This document shows, one piece after another, positions 7,513 through 15,656 of a DNA stretch of 22,539 nucleotides. The stretch is from Bacteroidaceae bacterium (GTDB lineage: Bacteria > Bacteroidota > Bacteroidia > Bacteroidales > Bacteroidaceae), in contig CAAGHW010000045.1 of the NCBI GenBank assembly GCA_900769765.1, positions 1 through 22,539 of the forward strand, in the 5' to 3' direction. Both the position numbers and the translations under genes were made by a program. How positions within the stretch are numbered: position 1 is the first letter of the stretch; each line of letters opens with the position of its first letter. The notes under the pieces were generated by a model. That model was not told the DNA's origin. It saw only the letters and a list, made by a program, of their open reading frames with translations, and ran no database searches.

Positions 7513-10344
7513 TTAATGCGCCTCTAACCAGTTGTTTCCCCAACCGTAGTCGGCAATGAGTGGAACGCTCATTGCAAAAGCATTCTGCATCTCCTCTATC
7601 ACGAGCTTTTGCATTGCGTCGCGTTCTGATGGTATAATGTTGAAATTTAATTCGTCGTGTACCTGCAGAATCATTGTAGAGCGCATGTTCTCGGCTTTCA
7701 TTCTGCGGTAAATGTTTATCATGGCAACCTTTATAATATCGGCAGCACTACCCTGTATTGGTGCATTTACAGCATTTCGCTCGGCATATCCGCGTACCAC
7801 AGCGTTGTGTGAGTTTATATCGGGCAAGTAGCGTTTGCGGTGGAATATTGTCTCGACATATCCGTTCTCTTTAGCCTCCTGCTTGCATTTTTCGATATAT
7901 TCATACACTCCTTTATAGGTATCGAAATAGTTCTCTATAAGCTCTTTTGCTTCGCGGCGGTCAACATTCATTCTTTCGGCAAGGCCGAACACCGATATAC
8001 CGTAAATGATACCGAAATTGGCTGTCTTGGCTTTGCGTCGTTCGTCTTTTGTAACCTCTTCGATAGGCTTTTTGTATATCTTGGCAGCTGTGGCGGCATG
8101 GATGTCATATCCACTGCGGAAATCTTCAATCATATTCTTGTCACCGCTGAGGTGTGCCATGATACGCAACTCTATCTGTGAGTAGTCGGCCGACAGGAAC
8201 AGACAACCGTCATCAGGAACAAATGCCTTGCGGACCTCTTTACCGTCCTCGTCACGTATCGGTATGTTCTGCAGGTTCGGATTGCTTGAACTGAGTCGTC
8301 CTGTGGCTGTTACCGTCTGGTTGTATGATGTATGTATTTTTCCGCTTTGTGGGTTTACAAGCGAAGGCAATGCATCGATATATGTGCTTAGCAGTTTCTT
8401 TAATCCGCGGTGTTGTAGAATTTTTTTAACAACAGGGTGGCGGTTCTGCAATTGCGCAAGTACATCTTCAGATGTTACATACTGTCCTGTCTTTGTTTTT
8501 TTAGGCTTGTCGACAATCTTTAGTTTGCCGAACAAAATTTCACCCACCTGACGTGGTGATGCAATGTTGAACGGCTCGCCTGCAAGTGAATAAATATCCT
8601 CTTCTATGTCGTTCAATCGTTTACCGAACAGGGTAGAGGTCTCTTTTAATGACACGGTGTCGATACGTGCGCCATTGCGTTCCATATATGCAAGTACAGG
8701 AACAAGCGGCATCTCTATATTATAAAACAACTCTTCGAGTCCCTCTTTCTTTATTTCACATTCGAGAATGTTTTTCAGTTTAAGTGTTACATCGGCATCC
8801 TCGCATGCATAGTCGCATACTCTTTCGGGTGCGACATCACGCATGTTTTTTTGGTTCTTTCCTTTTTCGCCGATAAGTTCCTCTATCTTTATTGTGTCAT
8901 AGTCAAGGTAAATCTCGGCAAGATAGTCCATTCCATGATACAGCTCGGGTTGCAGTATGTAATGGGCTATCATGGTGTCGAAGAGTTTTCCTTTTACCTC
9001 TATGCCGTAGTTGGCAAGAATGGTGATGTCATATTTTATATTTTGTCCTACCTTCTCTATCTCCTCATTTTCGAAAATCTCTCTCAACAGTTCGAGTCGG
9101 GTAGTGGCTTCTTTCCTTTCGGCGGGCATTGGAATGTAAAAGGCCTCGCCTTCCTTTACTGCAAGGCTCAATCCCACAATTTCGGCATCAAGTGCATTGG
9201 TGCTTGTAGTCTCAGTGTCAAAGCACACTGTTTTGTAGTTTTTTAAAGATGCTGTCAAATTGCTTATATCTTTCTCTGTATCAACAAGTTTGTATATGTG
9301 TTGCACATCTTTTAAGCTCAAATGGCTCGATTTTTTTTCTTCAATCGTATCATCGGTCGCAAAAAAATCAAAGAGAGAGCCTTGAATAGCCGTGTTTTGT
9401 GCCGTTTTTTTTGTTGCTCCGCTGGCCGGCTGTTTTGGCTCTGATGCAAAGTCGTCGAAGAGCGAAGGTGCCTGTTGATTTTTTTTCACTCTCTCTTTCA
9501 ATGCGCGGAGTTCATAAAAGTCGAACAGTCGGGTAAGTTCCTCATCGTTGGCGGCTTCTCTTTTCAGAGAGTCCATGTCAAGTTTTATCGGAACATCGGT
9601 CTTTATTGTTGCAAGGAATTTACTGAAGATTATTTTTTCTTTATTCTCCTCTACTTTGATTTTCAATGCACCTTTCAGTTCTTCGGTATTTTCGAGCATG
9701 TTCTCTATGCTGCCGAACTGTGCTATCAGTTTCTGTGCCGTTTTCTCACCGACACCAGGACAGCCGGGAATGTTGTCGCTCGAGTCGCCCATCAATCCCA
9801 ACAGGTCTATCACCTGCAATGTGTTTTCAATGCCGAACTTCTCTTTTACCCTTTCAACACCCATCACCTCATATTCCTTGTCGCCATACTTGGGACGGTA
9901 TATGAATGTAGTATCCGATACAAGCTGTCCATAATCCTTGTCGGGGGTCATCATATATGTTATTATTCCCCTTTTTTCCGCTTGTTTTGCCAATGTGCCT
10001 ATTACATCGTCGGCCTCATATCCCGGAACTTCGAATATAGGTATATTATAGGCTTTGATAAACTCTTTTATAACAGGTACCGACTCTCTTATGACCTCAG
10101 GAGTCTCTTCGCGTTGTGCTTTGTACTGTTCGTAAGCCTCGTGACGGAATGTAGGTCCTTTGGGGTCAAAAGCAATACCTATATGTGTAGGTTTTTCTTT
10201 CTTGAGAACATCCTCAAGTGTGTTTATGAAGCCAAGTATTGCCGATGTATTAAATCCTTTTGAATTTATTCTCGGATTCTTCATCAGAGCATAATAGGCT
10301 CTGTATATAAGTGCGTATGCGTCAAGTAAAAAAAGTTTTTCCAT
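7513..10344 (-). CDS. polA: DNA polymerase I
   Basis: This is a full-length, 943-residue three-domain Pol I for gap filling, primer removal and repair. The 5'-nuclease domain spans about 1-285 (LLDAYALIYRAYYAL at 6-20, acidic VPGYEADDVIG at 106-116, helix-hairpin-helix near 190-205). The 3'-5' proofreading domain keeps all catalytic motifs: Asp376/Glu378 in DTET, Asn435/Asp439 in NIKYD and Tyr512/Asp516 in YACED. The polymerase domain has motif A around Asp720 (SADYSQIELR), the O-helix KTANFGIIYG with Phe777, and motif C His896-Asp897-Glu898. The linker at 290-335 carries two short Q..LF motifs (see findings). The frame is open 11 codons further upstream, but Met at 10344 starts the conserved MEKLFLLDAY, so it is chosen. 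No clear promoter was found between 10345 and 10466. Confidence 0.97.
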   Translation of the reverse strand: MEKLFLLDAYALIYRAYYALMKNPRINSKGFNTSAILGFINTLEDVLKKEKPTHIGIAFDPKGPTFRHEAYEQYKAQREETPEVIRESVPVIKEFIKAYNIPIFEVPGYEADDVIGTLAKQAEKRGIITYMMTPDKDYGQLVSDTTFIYRPKYGDKEYEVMGVERVKEKFGIENTLQVIDLLGLMGDSSDNIPGCPGVGEKTAQKLIAQFGSIENMLENTEELKGALKIKVEENKEKIIFSKFLATIKTDVPIKLDMDSLKREAANDEELTRLFDFYELRALKERVKKNQQAPSLFDDFASEPKQPASGATKKTAQNTAIQGSLFDFFATDDTIEEKKSSHLSLKDVQHIYKLVDTEKDISNLTASLKNYKTVCFDTETTSTNALDAEIVGLSLAVKEGEAFYIPMPAERKEATTRLELLREIFENEEIEKVGQNIKYDITILANYGIEVKGKLFDTMIAHYILQPELYHGMDYLAEIYLDYDTIKIEELIGEKGKNQKNMRDVAPERVCDYACEDADVTLKLKNILECEIKKEGLEELFYNIEMPLVPVLAYMERNGARIDTVSLKETSTLFGKRLNDIEEDIYSLAGEPFNIASPRQVGEILFGKLKIVDKPKKTKTGQYVTSEDVLAQLQNRHPVVKKILQHRGLKKLLSTYIDALPSLVNPQSGKIHTSYNQTVTATGRLSSSNPNLQNIPIRDEDGKEVRKAFVPDDGCLFLSADYSQIELRIMAHLSGDKNMIEDFRSGYDIHAATAAKIYKKPIEEVTKDERRKAKTANFGIIYGISVFGLAERMNVDRREAKELIENYFDTYKGVYEYIEKCKQEAKENGYVETIFHRKRYLPDINSHNAVVRGYAERNAVNAPIQGSAADIIKVAMINIYRRMKAENMRSTMILQVHDELNFNIIPSERDAMQKLVIEEMQNAFAMSVPLIADYGWGNNWLEAH

Positions 10345-10408
10345 ATCGGGGTAAATTAACTGATTGTAAAAATACATAATTTTTGCTACTATCCATATTC
10401 TTTTTTAT

Positions 10409-10416
10409 TACTTTTG
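10409..10416 (+). promoter_or_regulatory. Possible -7 element for the polyprenyl synthase gene
   Basis: TACTTTTG fits TAnnTTTG and lies about 50 bases before the start codon. The nearest upstream TTG (10383-10385) gives a 23-base spacer, longer than the 20 seen at the better promoters, so support is moderate. No other candidate is visible in this short gap. Confidence 0.35.
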
Positions 10417-10466
10417 TAGTTAAATAATGTAAGTGGTATTTTTTTCACTTATTAAAAAATCTCTTT

Positions 10467-11441
10467 ATGGATTATCTTGCAACAATACAGGCACCAATAA
10501 GGCAGGAAATAGATGACTTTACCAATTATTTCAAGCTTCAGTTCACAAGCAATGTAGAGCTTTTGAACAGGGCGTTGTCTTATGTGAGCGAGTCGGCAGG
10601 CAAGCTGATGCGTCCTATGCTTGTGCTTCTTGTTGCAAAGAGTCTTGGAGAGGTTACCGAGAGAGCATTTGCTGCAGCCTCTGCCATGGAGCTGCTTCAT
10701 TCGGCAAGTCTGTTGCACGATGATGTCATCGACGAGAGCGACAAGCGCCGTGGCCGTCCTTCGTTGAATATAAAATTCAATAATAATATTGCCGTTTTAA
10801 CCGGTGATTATCTCTTTTCGCAAGCTCTTAACAACGCTGCAAAGACAGGTGATATACGCATTATTGAAGAACTTGCCAGAATAGGCAAAGAGTTGTCGAG
10901 TGGAGAGGTCTTGCAAGTTGAGTTGGAGCAGGAGGGAACATATAGCGAAGAGAACTATTTCAAAGTAATATATAACAAGACTGCCTCTCTCTTTGTATGC
11001 AGTTCGCTTTGTGCTGTATATTCAGTTGGTGGCAAGGACGAATATGCTTCTGCCTTTGAGAATTTCGGAAAGTGCGTAGGTATATGCTTTCAGATAAAGG
11101 ACGATATATTCGATTATTTCAACAATGATATCGGCAAGCCTACGGGTAGCGACATGCGTGAGGGTAAGATAACTCTGCCTGCGCTGTATGTTCTGAACAA
11201 CAGTAAAAACCCGGCTATTGCACCAATAAAAGAGAAACTGTCGGGTGGAATAAATCTCGATGAAAAGGATATTGAAACATTGATTGATATAGCAAAGAAC
11301 GAGGGTGGAGTAGAGTATGCCGACAGGTGTATCGCCAAGTATAGAGCCGAGGCAATAACCTCGTTGCCCGATGATATAGCTCCCGAGCTGCACGATGCTT
11401 TGGTTGCATATATCGATTATGTAATAACAAGAGAAAAATAA
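10467..11441 (+). CDS. Polyprenyl diphosphate synthase (long chain, octaprenyl type)
   Basis: This 324-residue protein is a trans-prenyltransferase that condenses isopentenyl diphosphate onto an allylic primer. Both Mg-binding aspartate motifs are intact: DDVID (85-89) and DDIFD (212-216), along with the substrate segments GKLMRP (45-50) and GKPTGSDMREGK (223-234). The fifth residue before the first motif is Ala80. In this family a small residue there allows long products, unlike the aromatic residue in geranylgeranyl or farnesyl enzymes, so an IspB-like octaprenyl or longer product is likely. In an anaerobic Bacteroidales its probable use is the menaquinone side chain, which would link it to the sdh/frd operon in this window; that is inference. 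It is divergent from polA and convergent with deoC. Confidence 0.9.
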   Translation: MDYLATIQAPIRQEIDDFTNYFKLQFTSNVELLNRALSYVSESAGKLMRPMLVLLVAKSLGEVTERAFAAASAMELLHSASLLHDDVIDESDKRRGRPSLNIKFNNNIAVLTGDYLFSQALNNAAKTGDIRIIEELARIGKELSSGEVLQVELEQEGTYSEENYFKVIYNKTASLFVCSSLCAVYSVGGKDEYASAFENFGKCVGICFQIKDDIFDYFNNDIGKPTGSDMREGKITLPALYVLNNSKNPAIAPIKEKLSGGINLDEKDIETLIDIAKNEGGVEYADRCIAKYRAEAITSLPDDIAPELHDALVAYIDYVITREK

Positions 11442-11468
11442 TAAAGCCCCGATCGGGGCTTTATTATT
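11437..11468. terminator. Shared bidirectional terminator between the polyprenyl synthase gene and deoC
   Basis: A perfect 32-base palindrome (arms 11437-11452 and 11453-11468) has a GCCCCGA/TCGGGGC core flanked by A- and T-rich ends that serve as U tracts on both strands. It includes the stop codon of the synthase gene (11439-11441) and abuts the deoC stop (11469-11471), so one element ends two convergent transcripts. Confidence 0.9.
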
Positions 11469-12407
11469 TTAGAAGAATTTCACCTCTTCACCGAGTATCT
11501 CGCTCAGGCAAAGGTTTGCAAGGCGACTTGTACCTATGCGGAACAATCTGTTTGTCAACCACTCTTCGCCCAACACATCTTTTACAATGGTGTAATATAC
11601 AAGCGCATCGTGTATGGTATTTATTCCGCCTGCAGGCTTGAAACCAATCTTGCGTCCTGTCTTTTGATAGTATTCCTTTATGGTTTGGCACATTACGTAT
11701 GCTGCTTCAGGTGTAGCAGCAGGCAATTCCTTACCTGTTGATGTCTTTATGAAATCGGCACCTGAATAAATCGATAGAATCGATGCTTTTTTGATATTCT
11801 CGGCACTCTTCAGTGCGCCTGTTTCAAGTATAACCTTCAGGTGTCTATCTCCGCAAACGCTCTTCAGTTCCTGTATTTCATCGCATACACTCTCATAGTC
11901 GCCGCTAAGGAATTTTCCTACGCTCAACACAATGTCAATCTCTGTTGCACCCTCGTGTATTGCCATTGCCGTTTCGGCAATCTTGACCTCCTGGAATGTC
12001 TGTGATGATGGAAAACCGCCGGCCACGCATGCAATTTCAATATTATCAACCTGCAATGTCTCGTTTACAATCTTCGCAAAGTTCGGATATACACAAATTG
12101 CAGCAACATTCTTCAGGTCGGGATGCTTATCGTCGAGTTCGTTTACCTTTTCGGTAAAACGCATTACGCTCTCCTCGCTGTCGGTGCATTTGAGTGTTGT
12201 AAGGTCTATGCAGTTGAAAAGGAATTTCTTTACTTCAACGGTATTGTTTTCTTCAACCCTCTCTTCAATGAGTTTCTGTACCTTTGCGGCAACCTCATCA
12301 TCTGTCATTGCTTTACTGTATTCTGCAATTACAAAATCGTACTTGCTCTCTTCGTCGGTGTGATGTGTATGATTGTCACAACCGCAGTTGCAATTATCGC
12401 TCATCAT
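11469..12407 (-). CDS. deoC: Deoxyribose-phosphate aldolase
   Basis: DeoC cleaves 2-deoxyribose 5-phosphate to glyceraldehyde 3-phosphate and acetaldehyde, the last step of deoxynucleoside breakdown. With the ATG at 12407 the protein has 312 residues. The Schiff-base lysine is Lys221 in DFIKTSTGK, the partner lysine is Lys257 in GFKPAGGI, and the catalytic aspartate is Asp158 in EIDIVLSVGKFL. The frame is open to 12476, but that lies deep in the mazG-like gene; ATGATG at 12407/12404 gives an 11-14 base overlap typical of translational coupling. The N-terminus is odd: residues 6-16 contain three Cys and three His (C, C, C, H, H, H), followed by an acidic stretch before the normal aldolase region. 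A start inside the aldolase part, at the Met of AMTDDEVAAK, would remove this tail but is less likely. Confidence 0.94.
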   Translation of the reverse strand: MMSDNCNCGCDNHTHHTDEESKYDFVIAEYSKAMTDDEVAAKVQKLIEERVEENNTVEVKKFLFNCIDLTTLKCTDSEESVMRFTEKVNELDDKHPDLKNVAAICVYPNFAKIVNETLQVDNIEIACVAGGFPSSQTFQEVKIAETAMAIHEGATEIDIVLSVGKFLSGDYESVCDEIQELKSVCGDRHLKVILETGALKSAENIKKASILSIYSGADFIKTSTGKELPAATPEAAYVMCQTIKEYYQKTGRKIGFKPAGGINTIHDALVYYTIVKDVLGEEWLTNRLFRIGTSRLANLCLSEILGEEVKFF

Positions 12408-12729
12408 TGTTAAGTTTTTGATTGTTAATATGTCTTTTATTATCTCTTTTTGTCTTTTTATCGAGGTTTTTCTCAAGTGCTTCCGTAAGGTCTATTCCGG
12501 TTTGGTTGGCTATACATATAAGAACCCATAAAACATCGGCAAGTTCATCGGCAAGTTCGCATTTCTCGTTCTCCTTGAACGACTGCTCACCATATTTGCG
12601 TGCCATGATACGCGCCACCTCTCCAACCTCTTCGGTGAGTATGGCCATATTGGTGAGTTCGTTGAAATAACGTACTCCATACTCCTTTATCCATGCATCA
12701 ATGCGTTCTTGTGCCTCTTTGATAGTCAT
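12394..12729 (-). CDS. MazG-like nucleotide pyrophosphohydrolase
   Basis: The 111-residue protein has the all-alpha NTP pyrophosphohydrolase signature: EEVGEVAR (33-40, with Glu34 and Glu37) and ELADELADVLW (58-68, with Glu62 and Asp65), the acidic residues that bind Mg. Enzymes of this fold cut nucleoside triphosphates to monophosphates and often clear damaged or non-canonical nucleotides. It is a single-domain form, much shorter than E. coli MazG, closer to the iMazG/dUTPase-like group; the substrate is not evident. The C-terminal ~20 residues are polar, Lys/Asn-rich and probably disordered. Its start is 2 bases after the dtd stop and its end overlaps the deoC start, placing it firmly in the operon. 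Confidence 0.9.
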   Translation of the reverse strand: MTIKEAQERIDAWIKEYGVRYFNELTNMAILTEEVGEVARIMARKYGEQSFKENEKCELADELADVLWVLICIANQTGIDLTEALEKNLDKKTKRDNKRHINNQKLNNDER

Positions 12730-12731
12730 TC

Positions 12732-13184
12732 TTATTCTCTGTTTTTTGAATCTATGAATATAGTTACAGGTCCGTCGTTCAATAATTCAACCTTCATGTC
12801 TGCACCAAAAACACCTCGCTTGATAGGTTTGTTTACGGCAATCTCCATTTCTTCGCAGAACTGCTCATATAAAGGAATAGAAATGTCGGGCTTGGCTGCC
12901 TTTATGTATGACGGGCGGTTACCTTTTCTGGTCGATGCCATAAGGGTAAATTGGCTTACGGCAAGTATCTCTCCGTCAATATCCATGACCGATTTGTTCA
13001 TCACACCGTTTTCGTCATCAAAGAGTCTTATGTTGGCTATCTTTTTTGTAAGCCACTCAATGTCTTCGCAATTGTCATCCTCTCCTATGCCTACAAAAAC
13101 AAGTAAACCATTGTCAATCAATGATATAAGTTCTTTATTGACGGTTACAGATGCATTTTTTACCCTTTGTATAAGTACTCTCAT
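12732..13184 (-). CDS. dtd: D-aminoacyl-tRNA deacylase
   Basis: Dtd hydrolyses D-amino acids (and glycine from tRNA-Ala) off mischarged tRNA in the cytoplasm. The 150-residue length is standard. Both active-site motifs are present: SQFTL at 77-81, with the conserved Thr80, and NDGPVTI at 136-142, carrying the Gly-cisPro pair that gives chiral selectivity. The start MRVLIQRV is the conserved N-terminus. It follows uvrC after 55 bases in which no promoter of the usual pattern is visible, and it is 2 bases from the mazG-like gene, so it is read as part of the mnmG-to-deoC transcript. Confidence 0.96.
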   Translation of the reverse strand: MRVLIQRVKNASVTVNKELISLIDNGLLVFVGIGEDDNCEDIEWLTKKIANIRLFDDENGVMNKSVMDIDGEILAVSQFTLMASTRKGNRPSYIKAAKPDISIPLYEQFCEEMEIAVNKPIKRGVFGADMKVELLNDGPVTIFIDSKNRE

Positions 13185-13239
13185 GGTTCAATATTGTTAT
13201 TCCTGTGTTTTCAGGTTGCTAATATACGCAAAAAATGGG

Positions 13240-15063
13240 TTATGGTTTCAGGCCATTCAAAATTATTTCGGCTTTTGCTTTACCTACAACTGCTGCAAGT
13301 TCTTCAATCCCAGCCTCCTTGATACGCTTGACGCTCTTGAAATGCTTCAATAACAGTTGTTTGCTCTTTTCACCGATGCCTTTTATATTGTCAAGCTCCG
13401 ATGATGTCTGTCTTTTACTGCGTTTGTCACGGTGGAATGTTATGGCAAAGCGGTGTACCTCATCCTGTATCTGTGTCATCAGTTTGAACAGTGTGCTGTT
13501 CTGTTTCAGGCCTATGGTCTCTCCCTGCTTGCCGACTATAAGCTCTGTCGTGCGATGCTTGCCGTCCTTCACCAGTCCGGCAATCTTTATCTCGAGTCCC
13601 AATTCGTCCTCTACGACGCTTCTGATGGCTTCCATCTGTCCTTTACCGCCATCGGCAATAATAAGGTCGGGCAGTGTCTCTCCTTCTTCTATGCAACGTC
13701 TGTAGCGTCGTCCTACGACTTCGCGCATCGATGCATAATCGTCGGGTCCTGTAACGGTTTTTATGTTGTATTTCCTGTACTCCTTTTTTGCCGGTTTCAG
13801 TTTGTTGAATACCACGCATGCTGCTACCGCATCACTTCCTTGAATGTTGGAATTATCGAAACACTCTATTTTTATCGGTAGTTTTTTAAGATTCAATAAC
13901 TCCTGTATCTCTTTCATCAGGCGTGTATTCTTCTGCTCCGGGTTAAGCTTGTCTTCCTGCTTCAGCCTGTCAGCTTTATACTGCTTGACATTCAGTTTTG
14001 ACAGGGCTAAAAGACGTGCTTTCTCTCCTTTTTGCGGAATGGTTATTGTAATACCTTCGAGTGGCAACTCGATAGGGAAGGGGAGTATTATCTCCTTTGC
14101 ATTGCTGTTGAATCTTTCCCGCAGCTCGATGATACCCATTGAAATCAATTCCGCATCGTTCTCATCGAGCTTTTTCTGATATTCAATGGTGAATGCCTGG
14201 TTTATACAGCCGTTTGTGATGTGCAAGAAATTGATGAATGCGCTCTTCTCGTCACTCTCGATATTGAATACGTCGATATTGTTCAGTGTTGCGCTTACAA
14301 CCTCGCTACGTGTCCTGAAATTTTCGATTAATTCGTATCGTTTTTTAATTTCTCCTGCTGCTTCAAATTCAAGATTTGCTGCTTTTTCTTTCATCTCGGA
14401 AAGTAGTTTTTCCTGTAGAATCTTGATATCTCCCTTTAATATTGCGATAATCTCATCAATGTATCTGCAATAATCATCTTTTGATATTTTCCCGATACAT
14501 GGGGCGCAGCAGTTCTTTATCTGATATTCAAGACAAGGGGTGTATCGGCCGTTTCTTACGCCTTCGGGTGTAATGTTGAGATTGCACGTTCTCAACGGGA
14601 ACAATTCCTTTGTCAGCTGTAGAAGTGCATTCAATGCTCCGCTGTTTGTGTATGGTCCAAAGTATCGTCCGTACTCTTTGTTTATCTTTCGGGTTTTGAA
14701 AATCTTTGGAAAATACTCTTTAGTGATGCAAATCGAAGGATAAGTTTTGTCGTCCTTCAACAATACATTGTAACGGGGCTTGTGCTGCTTTATGAGATTG
14801 TTCTCGAGGAGCAGTGCGTCTGTCTCGCTGTTTACAACAACATATTTGATGTCTGCAATCTTGGAAACGAGCAGTTTTGTTTTGAGTGTCTGTTGCTCTT
14901 TGTTGAAATATGAGGATACTCTGCGTTTGAGGTTCTTTGCTTTACCCACATATATAATCACCCCGCTGTCGTTCAGATATTGATAACAGCCGGGTGAGTC
15001 GGGGAGGTTGCTTACTATGCTTTTGAGATATTCATCCCTCTTGCTTTTCTCCTCTTTGTTCAT
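13240..15063 (-). CDS. uvrC: UvrABC excinuclease subunit C
   Basis: UvrC makes the two incisions around a DNA lesion marked by UvrB. The 607-residue protein has all parts in order: GIY-YIG nuclease for the 3' cut (GCYQYL at 25-30, IIYVGKAKNLKRR at 36-48, Glu87); a cysteine set at 160, 177, 185 and 189 matching the Fe-S cluster ligands known in E. coli UvrC; a UVR helix pair for UvrB contact near 215-250; the RNase H-like nuclease for the 5' cut (ECFDNSNIQGS at 400-410, IIADGGKGQ at 468-476); and a C-terminal helix-hairpin-helix region (NIKGIGEKS onward). ATG at 15063 overlaps the apt stop codon as TAATG, indicating reinitiation; the frame is open nine codons further upstream but inside apt. 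Confidence 0.97.
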   Translation of the reverse strand: MNKEEKSKRDEYLKSIVSNLPDSPGCYQYLNDSGVIIYVGKAKNLKRRVSSYFNKEQQTLKTKLLVSKIADIKYVVVNSETDALLLENNLIKQHKPRYNVLLKDDKTYPSICITKEYFPKIFKTRKINKEYGRYFGPYTNSGALNALLQLTKELFPLRTCNLNITPEGVRNGRYTPCLEYQIKNCCAPCIGKISKDDYCRYIDEIIAILKGDIKILQEKLLSEMKEKAANLEFEAAGEIKKRYELIENFRTRSEVVSATLNNIDVFNIESDEKSAFINFLHITNGCINQAFTIEYQKKLDENDAELISMGIIELRERFNSNAKEIILPFPIELPLEGITITIPQKGEKARLLALSKLNVKQYKADRLKQEDKLNPEQKNTRLMKEIQELLNLKKLPIKIECFDNSNIQGSDAVAACVVFNKLKPAKKEYRKYNIKTVTGPDDYASMREVVGRRYRRCIEEGETLPDLIIADGGKGQMEAIRSVVEDELGLEIKIAGLVKDGKHRTTELIVGKQGETIGLKQNSTLFKLMTQIQDEVHRFAITFHRDKRSKRQTSSELDNIKGIGEKSKQLLLKHFKSVKRIKEAGIEELAAVVGKAKAEIILNGLKP

Positions 15064-15596
15064 TACTTTCCTTCGAGTGTTAATAGGCAATCTATTTCGG
15101 CATCAGCAGGGAATATTTCTCTTCCTTTCAATCCCTCGAGTTCAATGATGAAATTTATCATCACCTTTTTGGGGTTGAGCTTTTGCACAAGGTGATATGC
15201 GGCAAGCATTGTTCCGCCTGTTGCAAGCAGGTCGTCGTGAATCAGCACCACGTCATTTTCGTCGATTGCATCTTTGTGTATTTCGATAGTGTCTTCGCCG
15301 TATTCTTTACCATAAGTCTCGCTTATAGTTTCTGCAGGCAATTTGCCTGGCTTGCGTACGGGGACAAAACCTGCATTCAGTTTAACGGCAAGCGCCGATC
15401 CCATTACAAAGCCTCTCGATTCTATACCTACAACTTTTGTAATTCCTTTGTCCTTGTACAATTCGTACAGCGCATTGTCCATCTCCTTCAAGCATTCGGG
15501 GTTCTTGAAAAGCGATGTCACATCCTTGAACTGTATTCCCGGTATTGGGAAATCGGGGATATTCCTGAGATTCTTCAATAATAATTCCTTGTTCAT
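15063..15596 (-). CDS. apt: Adenine phosphoribosyltransferase
   Basis: Apt converts adenine and PRPP to AMP in purine salvage. With the start at 15596 the protein has 177 residues, the usual size. The PRPP-binding loop VVLIHDDLLATGGT (116-129) and the VVGIESRGF segment (55-63) are intact, and the conserved opening LLKNLRNIPDFPIPGIQFKD is in place. The frame is open to a Met at 15635, but those 13 extra residues are Asn/Lys-rich and outside the family, and that start would abut the parS-like palindrome (15636-15651). The gap to mnmG is about 60 bases, and apt shares a 1-base stop/start overlap with uvrC, so it is read as the second gene of the mnmG unit. Confidence 0.96.
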   Translation of the reverse strand: MNKELLLKNLRNIPDFPIPGIQFKDVTSLFKNPECLKEMDNALYELYKDKGITKVVGIESRGFVMGSALAVKLNAGFVPVRKPGKLPAETISETYGKEYGEDTIEIHKDAIDENDVVLIHDDLLATGGTMLAAYHLVQKLNPKKVMINFIIELEGLKGREIFPADAEIDCLLTLEGK

Positions 15597-15635
15597 AGTT
15601 ATATGTTTTTTGTTCGAGTTGTTGTTTTGTTGCAT

Positions 15636-15651
15636 TGTTCCACGTGGAACA
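15636..15651. promoter_or_regulatory. parS-type centromere site (ParB/Spo0J binding)
   Basis: TGTTCCACGTGGAACA is a perfect 16-bp palindrome and agrees with the widely conserved chromosomal parS consensus, TGTTNCACGTGNAACA. It lies in the ~60-base mnmG-apt gap, so coding constraint does not explain it. In other bacteria ParB loads at such sites as a CTP-dependent clamp and recruits SMC near the origin. No second full copy was found in this window, and parA/parB are not present. Confidence 0.8.
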
Positions 15652-15656
15652 TTTGT

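Noticed and set aside
9475..10263. A 262-codon plus-strand open frame opposite polA
   Set aside because: It lies wholly inside the polA coding region, has an unusual Phe/Cys/Tyr-rich composition and no family resemblance; it is an antisense shadow.
12408..12476. An upstream start for deoC giving 23 extra residues
   Set aside because: The extra residues would lie deep inside the mazG-like coding region and do not resemble DeoC; the ATGATG at 12407 fits overlap coupling.
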